From JACCZX01 sp963824935 (GTDB taxonomy: Bacteria; Pseudomonadota; Gammaproteobacteria; Burkholderiales; Burkholderiaceae_F): a DNA stretch of 64,000 nt. The notes beneath the pieces are model-generated. The model did no database searches and was not told the origin of the DNA. It saw only the letters and a program-made list of their open reading frames with translations. Shown here piece by piece: positions 56,478 to 64,000 of the stretch; positions within the stretch are counted from its first letter, which is position 1, and every line of letters starts with the position of its first letter. Both the position numbers and the translations under genes were made by a program. The stretch spans positions 1-64,000 of the forward strand of contig CAWGRF010000030.1 in NCBI GenBank assembly GCA_963824935.1, given 5' to 3'.

Positions 56478-56858
56478 ATGACCGTCGCTTACTGGTGTGT
56501 GCTTGTTGCTGCAGTGCTCCCGTTGATCGCTACCGGCATTGCCAAGGTAGGCGGCGAACGCTACAACAACCGCTTTCCGCGCGCCTGGCTCGACAAACAG
56601 ACCGGCTATCGAGCGCGCGCCGCGGCGGCGCAGTCGAACAGCTTCGAGGCGTTCCCCTTCTTTGCGACCGCGGTCATCGTCGCGCATTTGACGCACGCGC
56701 CACAGGCGCGGCTCGACCTGCTGGCGATTGCATTTGTCGTGGCTCGCATTGCGTACATTGTGTGCTATGTGGCCGACTGGCATTGGACGCGCTCGTTGAT
56801 CTGGTTCGTCGGCTGGCTGGTCTGTATCGCGATCTTTGTATCCGGCGTTATCGGCTAG
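56478..56858 (+). CDS. MAPEG family membrane protein
   Basis: 126 residues with four membrane segments. RYNNRFPRAWLDKQTGYRAR and the helix AAQSNSFEAFPFFATAVIVA fit MAPEG (membrane-associated eicosanoid/glutathione metabolism) proteins, followed by ARIAYIVCYVADWHWTRSLI. Glutathione-dependent activity is a family-level inference. Confidence 0.85.
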   Translation: MTVAYWCVLVAAVLPLIATGIAKVGGERYNNRFPRAWLDKQTGYRARAAAAQSNSFEAFPFFATAVIVAHLTHAPQARLDLLAIAFVVARIAYIVCYVADWHWTRSLIWFVGWLVCIAIFVSGVIG

Positions 56859-56958
56859 GGAACATACGGGGACCCGGCAAGCGCATGCTGCGTTAGGCTC
56901 AAGCTCTGCACCAGGATCGCCGCCGGCTGGCGGAATCACGCATAACGAGGAGACACTA

Positions 56959-57996
56959 ATGGGCAAGACATTCACGCGTCGCGAAGTCTTGGCGGCGGGC
57001 GCCGCGGCGCTGGCATTTCCGGCGATCGGAAGCGCGCAAGCGCCTGAGCGCAAGAAGGTCACGATCGCGGTGGGCGGCAAGAACCTGCTGTATTACCTGC
57101 CGCTGACGGTCGCCGAACAGAAGAAGCTGTTCGAGGCCGAGGGACTTGACGTCAGTATCGTCGATTTCGCGGGCGGTGCGCGCGCGCTGCAGGCTGTGGT
57201 CGGCGGCAGTGCCGATGTCGTATCGGGCGCGTTCGAGCACAACATCAACATGCAGGCCAAAGGCCAGCCGATGCGCGCGTTTGTGCTGCAGGGTCGCGCG
57301 CCGCAGATCGTGATGGCGGTCAGCACCAAAACGATGCCGAACTACAAGTCGGTCGCCGATTTAAAGGGCAAAAAGATCGGAATCACTGCACCGGGTTCGT
57401 CGACCAACATCATGTCGAACTTCGTATTGGCCAAGGCGGGTCTGAAGCCGAGCGATGTGTCGTACGTAGGCGTCGGCGCCGCGCAGGGTGCGGTGGCAGC
57501 GCTGCGCGCCGGACAAATCGATGCGATCTCGAATCTCGATCCGGTGATCACGATGCTCGTACGCAGCAACGATATCCAGATCATTTCGGACACGCGCGAC
57601 GTAGCTGAAGCTGACAAGGTGTTCGGTGGGCCGATGCCGGCGGGCACGCTGTACGCGCCGGTTTCGTTCATCGAAAAAAATCCGAATACGGTGCAGGCTC
57701 TGACCAACGCGATCGTGCGCGCCAACAAGTGGATTCAGCAGGCCGGCCCATCGGACATTGTCAAGGTCGTGCCGGAGAGCTACCTGCTTGGCGATCGCGC
57801 CGTTTACATCGACGCGTTCCTGAAGGCAAAGCCTGCGCTGTCTGCCGATGGCATGTTTCCCGAGCAGGGCGCAGCCACCGCATTGCGTGCGCTGCAGAGC
57901 GTCGACGACAACATGAAGGCTGCGAAGATCGATCTGAAGGCCGTGTTTACGAACGATTTCGCACGCAAGGCAAACGCGAAGTACCCAAGAGGGTGA
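56959..57996 (+). CDS. ABC transporter substrate-binding protein (SsuA/NMT1-like)
   Basis: 345 residues; ATG 56959 follows GAGGAG. The twin-arginine-like signal FTRREVLAAGAAALAFPA with cleavage after SAQA suggests Tat or Sec export. Periplasmic binding domain of the nitrate/sulfonate/thiamine-precursor type: LPLTVAEQKKLFEAEGLDVS, GGSADVVSGAFEH, DLKGKKIGITAPGSSTNI, LRAGQIDAISNLDPV. Ligand unknown. Overlaps the ATPase gene by 4 bases (GTGA). Confidence 0.9.
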   Translation: MGKTFTRREVLAAGAAALAFPAIGSAQAPERKKVTIAVGGKNLLYYLPLTVAEQKKLFEAEGLDVSIVDFAGGARALQAVVGGSADVVSGAFEHNINMQAKGQPMRAFVLQGRAPQIVMAVSTKTMPNYKSVADLKGKKIGITAPGSSTNIMSNFVLAKAGLKPSDVSYVGVGAAQGAVAALRAGQIDAISNLDPVITMLVRSNDIQIISDTRDVAEADKVFGGPMPAGTLYAPVSFIEKNPNTVQALTNAIVRANKWIQQAGPSDIVKVVPESYLLGDRAVYIDAFLKAKPALSADGMFPEQGAATALRALQSVDDNMKAAKIDLKAVFTNDFARKANAKYPRG

Positions 57997-58832
57997 TCAG
58001 CCAAGCGGCGCTTGCGCTGCGCGATATCACGTGCACTTTCGTCAGCCGTGACGATCGCTCGCAGCGATACACGGCGGTCAAGGATGTAACGCTGTCAGTC
58101 GCGCCGGGCGAATTTGTCAGCGTGGTGGGGCCGACCGGCTGCGGCAAGAGCACGCTGCTGAACGTCGGCGCCGGCCTGCTCGAGCCGAGTTCCGGCAGCG
58201 TGCATGTGTTCGGCACGCCACTGTCCGGCATCAATGCGCGCGCCGGCTACATGTTTCAAACCGAAGCGTTGATGCCGTGGCGGACTGCCCGCGCCAACGT
58301 GATGGCCGGGATGGAGTTCCGCGGTGCCACCGACGCCGGTGCGCGTGCGGACGAGTGGCTGAAGCGAGTCGGCCTGGGCGGTTTTGGCGATCGCTATCCG
58401 CATCAGTTGTCCGGTGGCATGCGCAAACGCACGTCGCTGGCGCAAACGCTGGTGCTCGACCCCGACATCATTTTGATGGACGAGCCGTTTTCCGCGCTGG
58501 ATATTCAAACGCGTCAGTTGATGGAAAACGAGCTGCTCGAGTTGTGGGCGGGGGGCGGGCGCGCAGCCACCGGGGGTGAGCACATGCGAAAAGCAGTGCT
58601 GTTCATCACGCACGACCTGGACGAAGCGATCGCGATGAGCGACCGCGTAGTCGTCCTGTCAGCGGGGCCGGCGGCGCACCCGATCGGCGAATTCGTCATC
58701 GACTTGCCGCGGCCGCGCGACGTCGCCGAAGTGCGTGTGGCGCCACGCTTCATTGACCTGCACAAGGCGATCTGGGATGTATTGCGCGAAGAAGTTCTGA
58801 AGGGTTACGCACAGCAGAAGCTGGCCGCCTAA
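57993..58832 (+). CDS. ABC transporter ATP-binding protein (SsuB/TauB-like)
   Basis: 279 residues from GTG 57993. Walker A VVGPTGCGKSTLLNVGAG, Q-loop GYMFQTEALMPWRT, signature LSGGMRKRTSLAQTL, Walker B DIILMDEPFSALD, switch His in VLFITHDLDEAIA. A glycine-rich insert (WAGGGRAATGGEHMRK) lies between the D-loop and the switch His, longer than in most relatives. Partner of the flanking binding protein and permease. Confidence 0.92.
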   Translation: MISQAALALRDITCTFVSRDDRSQRYTAVKDVTLSVAPGEFVSVVGPTGCGKSTLLNVGAGLLEPSSGSVHVFGTPLSGINARAGYMFQTEALMPWRTARANVMAGMEFRGATDAGARADEWLKRVGLGGFGDRYPHQLSGGMRKRTSLAQTLVLDPDIILMDEPFSALDIQTRQLMENELLELWAGGGRAATGGEHMRKAVLFITHDLDEAIAMSDRVVVLSAGPAAHPIGEFVIDLPRPRDVAEVRVAPRFIDLHKAIWDVLREEVLKGYAQQKLAA

Positions 58833-58849
58833 GGAGCTGGCGCAGCGCG

Positions 58850-59677
58850 ATGTGGAACAGCTTCAGACCGACTCAGAAAACGCTGCGCCTTTGGCAGGTG
58901 ATGGTGCTGGTCGCCGTGTTCGCATTCTGGTACGCGATGACGACCCCCGGAGTGATTCCGCCATTCATGTTCGAAAACGACCGGCAGGCGGCATTTTTCT
59001 TCGGTGAGCCGATCAAGATTTTCGTCCGCATCTGGAACTGGTTCATTACCGACCACGACATCTACGGACACCTGTGGGTCACCTTGCTCGAAACCGTGCT
59101 TGCGTTTGCATCTGGCACAGTGGGCGGCTTGATTGTTGGCATGTGGCTGGCGCTATCGCCGGTCGCCGCCGCGATCTTTGATCCGTACATCAAGGCGCTC
59201 AACTCGATGCCGCGCGTGATTCTGGCGCCGATCTTTGCAGTGTGGTTCGGCCTTGGCGTGGCGTCGAAGGTCGCGCTCGGGTTCACGCTGGTGTTCTTCA
59301 TCGTGTTCTTCAACGTCTACCAGGGCGTGAAGGAAGTCAGTCCTACGGTGCTCGCCAATGCACGCATGCTCGGCGCGACGCGCAACCAGCTGCTGCGGCA
59401 TGTTTACCTGCCGAGCGCGACCAGCTGGGTATTTTCGTCGCTGCATACCTCTGTCGGCCTTGCGTTCGTCGGTGCCGTGGTGGGCGAGTACCTCGGCTCG
59501 GCGCGCGGCGTCGGCTATCTGATCCTGCAAGCCGAAGGCACATTTGACATCAACACCGTGATGGCCGGCATCCTCGTGTTGACGGCGTTTGCGCTGGTGC
59601 TCGACTGGGTGGTTGGCAGAGTCGAGAAGCACCTGATGAAATGGCAACCGCGCGCCGGCGAAACAGAAAAGCTCTAG
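58850..59677 (+). CDS. ABC transporter permease (SsuC/TauC-like)
   Basis: 275 residues, about six membrane segments. The EAA-type loop that contacts the ATPase is visible around VLANARMLGATRNQLLRHVY and LPSATSWVFSSL. WVTLLETVLAFASGTVGGLI and NSMPRVILAPIFAVWFGLG are typical of the sulfonate/nitrate/taurine permeases. Last gene of the importer operon. Confidence 0.92.
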   Translation: MWNSFRPTQKTLRLWQVMVLVAVFAFWYAMTTPGVIPPFMFENDRQAAFFFGEPIKIFVRIWNWFITDHDIYGHLWVTLLETVLAFASGTVGGLIVGMWLALSPVAAAIFDPYIKALNSMPRVILAPIFAVWFGLGVASKVALGFTLVFFIVFFNVYQGVKEVSPTVLANARMLGATRNQLLRHVYLPSATSWVFSSLHTSVGLAFVGAVVGEYLGSARGVGYLILQAEGTFDINTVMAGILVLTAFALVLDWVVGRVEKHLMKWQPRAGETEKL

Positions 59678-59765
59678 CAAAACGGAAAAGCCATGTATTT
59701 AGTGCCGAATTAGGGGTAATTCGACGCTTTACACGCCAAAGCCGCAATCGTAGTCTGCCGGCGCG

Positions 59766-61161
59766 ATGTCAGACATGTCAGACGTTTATGCGTACGCAAG
59801 CAACGGCCCGATCGAGCCGTTCTGGCACCGCGACCGTATCAACCGGCTTTTTCTGCTGCCGCTCGATAAGACGGTCCTGACGCGGATTGGCGGCCTATCA
59901 GCGGCCTTTGTCGCGTCGTTTGCGCTGCTGCTCTTTGGCGGATTCGGCGTGGTGCTGCTGGTATTTGCGCTGCTGGCGGTACTGGTGAGCGGAGTTCGTT
60001 ACGGCTTCAAGATCATCGAACGGTCTTCGAAGGGCTTTTTACGCCCGTCGGACTATCCGCTGACCGATGACGATTTGGTCAGCGAGTATCTACCGTACAA
60101 GTACGCGGCAATGAATTTGGTCTTCGGTGTACTGGCCACTTTGCTGCAGGTCCTGAGCGGCGGGAAACGAATTCGTCGCCGTCGTCACCTGGCTGTTCTT
60201 TTTCGTCGCGATTATTCCGGCTGCGACGATGCGTCTCGTCATCACGGGCAGCCTGCGTGGTGCGCTGGATCCGAAGGAGATGCTTTCGCTGATCCAGCGA
60301 GTCGGCAAGCCGTACGCCGCGCTTGCGGCGTTCATCTTCGTGGCCGAGTTGTGCCGCAGTTACGGGTTGGCGGCATTAGCGGTGGGTGGCGGGCTCAGCG
60401 CGGCCAGTTTGAAAACCGGATTTGGCTTCGGCACGATCGTCCAACTGTTCGTGCTGTCGTCCGCCTTCTGGTACTTCACCTACATGATTTGCGGCATGGT
60501 CGGCTACGCGATGTATCAGTTTGCCGATGCGCTCGATATCTCGGTGATGGGCCCCGGCGAGCGGGCGATGCGCAGTGTGGCGAATGCGCGCACGATCGAC
60601 GTCAAGGCACGCACCCGCGACGCCTTGATCGGCCAGATGGTGTCGGCGGGCGAGGTCAAAGAGGCGATCGACTTGCTTTCGCATGATTTAAGCGAGCGGC
60701 CGAACGATTTGTCACTGCACGCAAGGCTGCATCGATTGCTGGTGGCAGAAAACAGTGCGCCAAGAATCGAACACCACACAGACGCTTATCTGACGCTGCT
60801 GGTGAAATCCGAAAACTGGCGTGAGGCGCTCGAGCTAGTTGAAGATGCGAGGGCGCGCCGCGCCGATTGGATGCCGCGCGAAGTCGGCCACATCGCTCCG
60901 CTGGCACAGGCGGCGATGCGCCAGAGCAAGCCTCAATTAGCTGGGCAACTGATCAAGGGGTTCGACAAGAAACATGCAGTGCACGCCGACATTCCGAAGA
61001 TTTACCTGATCGGCGCGCAGCTGATGGCCGAGTGGGGCGGCAAGCCTGACGAAGCTCAGCGGATTCTGCAGCACTTGCTTAAGCGCTATCCGACGGATGC
61101 AGTTGCCACTGAGGCGGGGCGCTATCTCGAAGTGCTGAACCGCGCCGCGCAGCCACACTAG
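59766..61161 (+). CDS. Membrane protein with C-terminal TPR-like region, frame-broken
   Basis: About 464 residues, family not named. The N-terminal half has about six membrane segments (LSAAFVASFALLLFGGFGVV, TWLFFVAIIPAATMRLVI, IVQLFVLSSAFWYFTYMICG). The C-terminal cytosolic half is helical with TPR-like spacing (GEVKEAIDLLSHDLSERPND, NWREALELVEDARARRADW, DEAQRILQHLLKRYPTDAVA). A break near 60165 separates GGKRI from VAVVTWLFFVA. Possibly a scaffold in the inner membrane; function unknown. Confidence 0.7.
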
Positions 61162-61169
61162 TCGCGGAT

Positions 61170-62780
61170 TTACTCCGGACCCCAGCGGGTCCGCAGTTGC
61201 GTATCGAGATCGAGTTCCAGTTCCGATGGCGCGCCAGATTGCGATCCGCGAGCCCGCGACGCCGTCGTGCCACGGATCGTCATCGGTGGCTCACGGCTTG
61301 GTGCAATACCTCCCAAAGTGGCCGGCGATGGAAAGTGCGTCGACAGTCGCCGCTTTACGTCTTCCGCGGGCTGCCGCAATCCATGCCTCGAATACGTCGT
61401 GAACAGTCCGAGCAGGCAGTCTGCAATCTGGCGGCTGTACAGATTCTTCAAGGTATCGTTGCCGAGCAGTCCGTCGAGCACGCGCAGTGCCGCGGAGTCT
61501 TCGCGCGTGGCAACCAGCCGGCGCGCCAACCGCAGCTGTTCATCCACCGGCAGGGAAGCCAGCACGTGCGGCTGACTCATTTGCAGATAAACCGGCCGTA
61601 GCTCGGAGCGCGCACCGCGCGCGCGGATCCACAGGACGCGCAGGATGGCATCAAGCAGCGTTTCACTATTGCGCCCGAGCAATGCCATGTTGAAGTATGC
61701 AGTTGCGTGCTGCACATTGGTCGGGTCGTCCTGAAGTAGCTCGCTATAGGCGCGTGCCGCCCGCCGGGTATCCAAGCGAGCCGACGCGGCTTGTGCTTCC
61801 TGCAGCAACGTCGACTTCCTGTTCCCGGGCTGCTCGTCGGCAAACTGTTCGTCCAGGATACGGTCGACCCCCTTATCGTCGCTCGGCCGCAGTAGCCACG
61901 CGAGAACCGCGCCGGCCACAAAGCCGCCGATGTGCGCGTCATAAGCCACACGAGACTCGGGCGCAAGCGCCCATTGCACCGCCTCGATTGCGAGCCAGAT
62001 CGGCAGCAACAGAAGTGCCGGAATGCGCGCGGTGTTGAAGTAGACGAACAGCCAGTAGAACACCGGCACCTTGCGCGTGCCGTAGAGCACCGCCACCATC
62101 GCCATCGCACCGGAGATCGATCCGGACGCGCCGACCAGTGTTTGGTCGCTGATCAGCAGATGCAGCGCGCCTGCGAAGACACCGCTGCCAACAAACGCTA
62201 ATAGAAAGCGAAGACGCCCGAGCGCGGCTTCGGCAAACGGGCCGGCCAGCAGCAGCACGAGCATGTTGCCTAGCCAGTGCAGCGCGTCTCCGTGCAGGAA
62301 CTGATAGGTCAACAAACGAAGCGCGCTGCCGGCTACGCCCGTACCTGGCTCCAGCGCGAAGCGCTCGGTAAACACGCGGCCGATCAACGAATCGAACTGG
62401 ATGCGCTGATCGCGCCAAGTCACATACGCCGGATCGGACGACGCGACGACGGCTCCCTCGCGCAGATCGCGCATGAACTCGCGATCGTTTTCCATCGCCA
62501 GCATGAGCCGAAGCGATTGTTCGGGCCTCGCACCCGAGCGGATCATTCGCAGCACCTGCAGGGCGTTGCGATCGGTGCGCCGTTCCAGGTATGCGGCGTA
62601 GCGCGGCAGCTCGATCTGCGGCAATTGCGACGAGAAGTAGTAGTCGGCTGCACGCTGGTACGCTTGCTGGTCGCCGCCCTGAAAAACGAAGTAAACGATC
62701 GCGTTGACAAGAATCAACGCCAGCGTCACGACCGGCAGGGACTTGGCGCTAAAGCGCGTTTGATAGGGAATCAGCAGCAT
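61170..62780 (-). CDS. Rhomboid family intramembrane serine protease with C-terminal TPR-like extension
   Basis: 536 residues. Rhomboid core: HWLGNMLVLLLAGPFAEAAL, nucleophile Ser in LVGASGSISGAMAMVAVLYG, partner His in AYDAHIGGFVAGAVLAWLL. A periplasm-facing insertion of about 130 residues follows the first membrane helix. A helical C-terminal extension of about 220 residues (RRAARAYSELLQDDPTNVQH, SRQIADCLLGLFTTYSRHGL) looks TPR-like. Convergent with the preceding TPR membrane gene, 8 bases apart. Confidence 0.87.
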   Translation of the reverse strand: MLLIPYQTRFSAKSLPVVTLALILVNAIVYFVFQGGDQQAYQRAADYYFSSQLPQIELPRYAAYLERRTDRNALQVLRMIRSGARPEQSLRLMLAMENDREFMRDLREGAVVASSDPAYVTWRDQRIQFDSLIGRVFTERFALEPGTGVAGSALRLLTYQFLHGDALHWLGNMLVLLLAGPFAEAALGRLRFLLAFVGSGVFAGALHLLISDQTLVGASGSISGAMAMVAVLYGTRKVPVFYWLFVYFNTARIPALLLLPIWLAIEAVQWALAPESRVAYDAHIGGFVAGAVLAWLLRPSDDKGVDRILDEQFADEQPGNRKSTLLQEAQAASARLDTRRAARAYSELLQDDPTNVQHATAYFNMALLGRNSETLLDAILRVLWIRARGARSELRPVYLQMSQPHVLASLPVDEQLRLARRLVATREDSAALRVLDGLLGNDTLKNLYSRQIADCLLGLFTTYSRHGLRQPAEDVKRRLSTHFPSPATLGGIAPSREPPMTIRGTTASRARGSQSGAPSELELDLDTQLRTRWGPE

Positions 62781-62807
62781 CGGGCCAATCTAGACGCCAC
62801 GTGAAGA

Positions 62808-62813
62808 TATAAT
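62808..62813 (+). promoter_or_regulatory. Perfect -10 box upstream of carA
   Basis: TATAAT about 105 bases before the carA start. No good -35 at 17 bases (CCAATC), so an activator or an extended contact may be needed. An imperfect inverted repeat (GATAACGGC ... GCCGCCATTATC) lies in the leader. Confidence 0.4.
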
Positions 62814-62917
62814 TCACAAGTTTATCTGTAGCCGACTCAGGATAACGGCCGAGCGTCGCTGAAAACGCCGCCATTATCGGGAAATGAGTCGGAAATTGAG
62901 GAGCAGGGTTGCCCCCC

Positions 62918-64000
62918 GTGGTGGTTGATTCGCGTCTCGTCGCGGCGCTGGTGCTGGCCGACGGAACGATCTTTCGCGGCCGATCGATCGGCGCGGCCGG
63001 TGAAGCGCTAGGCGAGCTGGTTTTCAATACTGCGATGACCGGTTATCAGGAGATCCTGACCGACCCGTCTTACGCAGGCCAGATCGTCACGCTCACGTAT
63101 CCGCACGTCGGCAACACAGGTGTAAACGATGACGATGTCGAGGCTACGCGTGTGCACGCGGCCGGCTTGGTCATTCGCGATCTGCCGGTACGCGCTTCGA
63201 GTTTTCGCGCCCAGCGCACTCTATCGAGCTATCTTCAGGATGAAGGCGTGGTCGGCATTGCAGATGTCGACACGCGCAAGCTCACTCGCATCTTGCGGCA
63301 AAGCGGCGCGCAGGCCGGATGCATCGTTGCTGCGGAGGCGGACCGCACACTGGACGAGTCGGTCATCGGGCGCGCGCTACATCGCGCGCGCTCCTATGAA
63401 GGAATGGCGGGGCGGGACCTGGCGAAGGTGGTCAGCGTCAATCGGCCCTATCAGTGGCGCGAGGGAAGCTGGCGTCTCGTACGCGCCGACGGCACACCAG
63501 GTTTTGTGGCGCGAAACTCGAGCCGCTTTCATGTCGTCGCCTATGACTATGGAGTCAAGCAGAACATCTTGCGATTGATGGCGGATCGCGATTGCCGTAT
63601 CTCGACCGTTCCGGCTCAAACCCCCGCAGCCGAAGTGCTCAGATTGAAGCCCGATGGGGTGTTTCTCGCCAATGGACCGGGTGATCCCGAACCGTGCACG
63701 TACGCAGTCGAGGCGACGCGTGAGTTCGTAGCGCGCAAGGTGCCGACCTTCGGCATTTGCCTCGGCCATCAGATACTCGGCCTCGCGGTAGGCGCACGCA
63801 CACTAAAGATGAAGTTCGGTCATCACGGTGCCAATCACCCTGTGCTCGACGTCGACACGCGCAGGGTTTACATCACGAGCCAGAACCACGGCTTTGCCGT
63901 CGACGAGAACACGCTGCCGGCGAATGCGCGCGTGACACACGTGTCCCTGTTCGATGGTTCGTTGCAGGGTTTTGCTCTGACCGACGCGCCGGCATTCTGC
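62918..64000 (+). CDS. carA: Carbamoyl-phosphate synthase small subunit, truncated by window end
   Basis: About 361 residues visible, open to the end of the window. Glutamine amidotransferase subunit supplying ammonia to CarB for arginine and pyrimidine synthesis. LVLADGTIFRGRSIG, FNTAMTGYQEILTDPSYAGQ, GIADVDTRKLTRILR, nucleophile Cys in TFGICLGHQILGLAVGA, and SQNHGFAVDENTLP. There is no ATG at the start. GTG 62918 or 62921 fits the family N-terminus; TTG 62909 is closer to GAGGAG. The stop is outside the window. Confidence 0.95.
   Translation, partial: MVVDSRLVAALVLADGTIFRGRSIGAAGEALGELVFNTAMTGYQEILTDPSYAGQIVTLTYPHVGNTGVNDDDVEATRVHAAGLVIRDLPVRASSFRAQRTLSSYLQDEGVVGIADVDTRKLTRILRQSGAQAGCIVAAEADRTLDESVIGRALHRARSYEGMAGRDLAKVVSVNRPYQWREGSWRLVRADGTPGFVARNSSRFHVVAYDYGVKQNILRLMADRDCRISTVPAQTPAAEVLRLKPDGVFLANGPGDPEPCTYAVEATREFVARKVPTFGICLGHQILGLAVGARTLKMKFGHHGANHPVLDVDTRRVYITSQNHGFAVDENTLPANARVTHVSLFDGSLQGFALTDAPAFC

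Noticed and set aside
1..64000. CRISPR arrays, insertion sequences, prophage genes and tRNAs
   Set aside because: Looked for regularly spaced repeats, transposase motifs, phage structural genes and tRNA arms by eye; none found beyond the tRNA-like part of tmRNA.

Overview
The window reads as a chromosome segment of a GC-rich betaproteobacterium, most likely of Burkholderiales or a related uncultured lineage. The evidence is gene order: mtaD/ubiG/ompA lie opposite gyrA, followed by pheA-hisC-tyrA-(pil)-aroA-cmk-rpsA-ihfB-lapA-lapB-cysM. Further along come rpmE-rho-trxA and then ffs/dnaX-ybaB-recR. This order is inferred from remembered synteny; no database search was possible.

Layout. 1-2.1 kb: end of a secreted S8 (subtilisin-like) protease behind an FN3 lipoprotein. 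2.1-4.4 kb: an operon of outer-membrane lipoproteins (CsgG-like, a PEGA-like small lipoprotein, DUF4810, DUF799). 4.6-7.3 kb: five poorly characterised genes, including a candidate PD-(D/E)XK nuclease, a zinc-ribbon protein and an orphan with a conserved-looking C-terminal domain. 7.65-8.05 kb: tmRNA (ssrA), whose 3' end faces this accessory block. 8.1-15.6 kb (minus strand): a giant DUF748/AsmA-like protein, gph, ubiG, an OmpA-like protein and mtaD. 15.7-37.3 kb (plus strand): gyrA, the aromatic amino-acid genes, a type IV pilus minor-pilin/PilY1 cluster set between tyrA and aroA, then cmk, rpsA, ihfB, lapA, lapB and cysM. 37.3-46.6 kb: a lipoprotein, a P-loop kinase, class I fumarase, htpX, a MATE exporter, a GT39-like membrane protein, rpmE, rho and trxA. 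46.8-56.9 kb: an AddB/AddA-like helicase-nuclease pair, SRP RNA, a GNAT, dnaX, ybaB, recR and a MAPEG protein. 57.0-62.8 kb: an ABC importer, a membrane/TPR protein and a rhomboid protease. 62.9 kb to the end: carA, truncated by the window edge.

A dominant technical feature is a large number of single-base frame breaks. They occur even in genes expected to be indispensable (tyrA, aroA, lapB, ubiG). They cluster in 0-7.4 kb and 20.6-31.5 kb, while long genes elsewhere (gyrA, rpsA, addA, addB, rho) are clean. The best reading is residual indel error in the assembly, not pseudogenes, so frame-broken genes are annotated here as whole genes with the breaks noted.

No phage, insertion sequence, CRISPR array or tRNA was recognised. 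The most novel-looking material is the accessory block beside ssrA. The most testable sequence-level oddities are Gln at the GyrA quinolone position 83 and Ser at the AroA glyphosate position 101.
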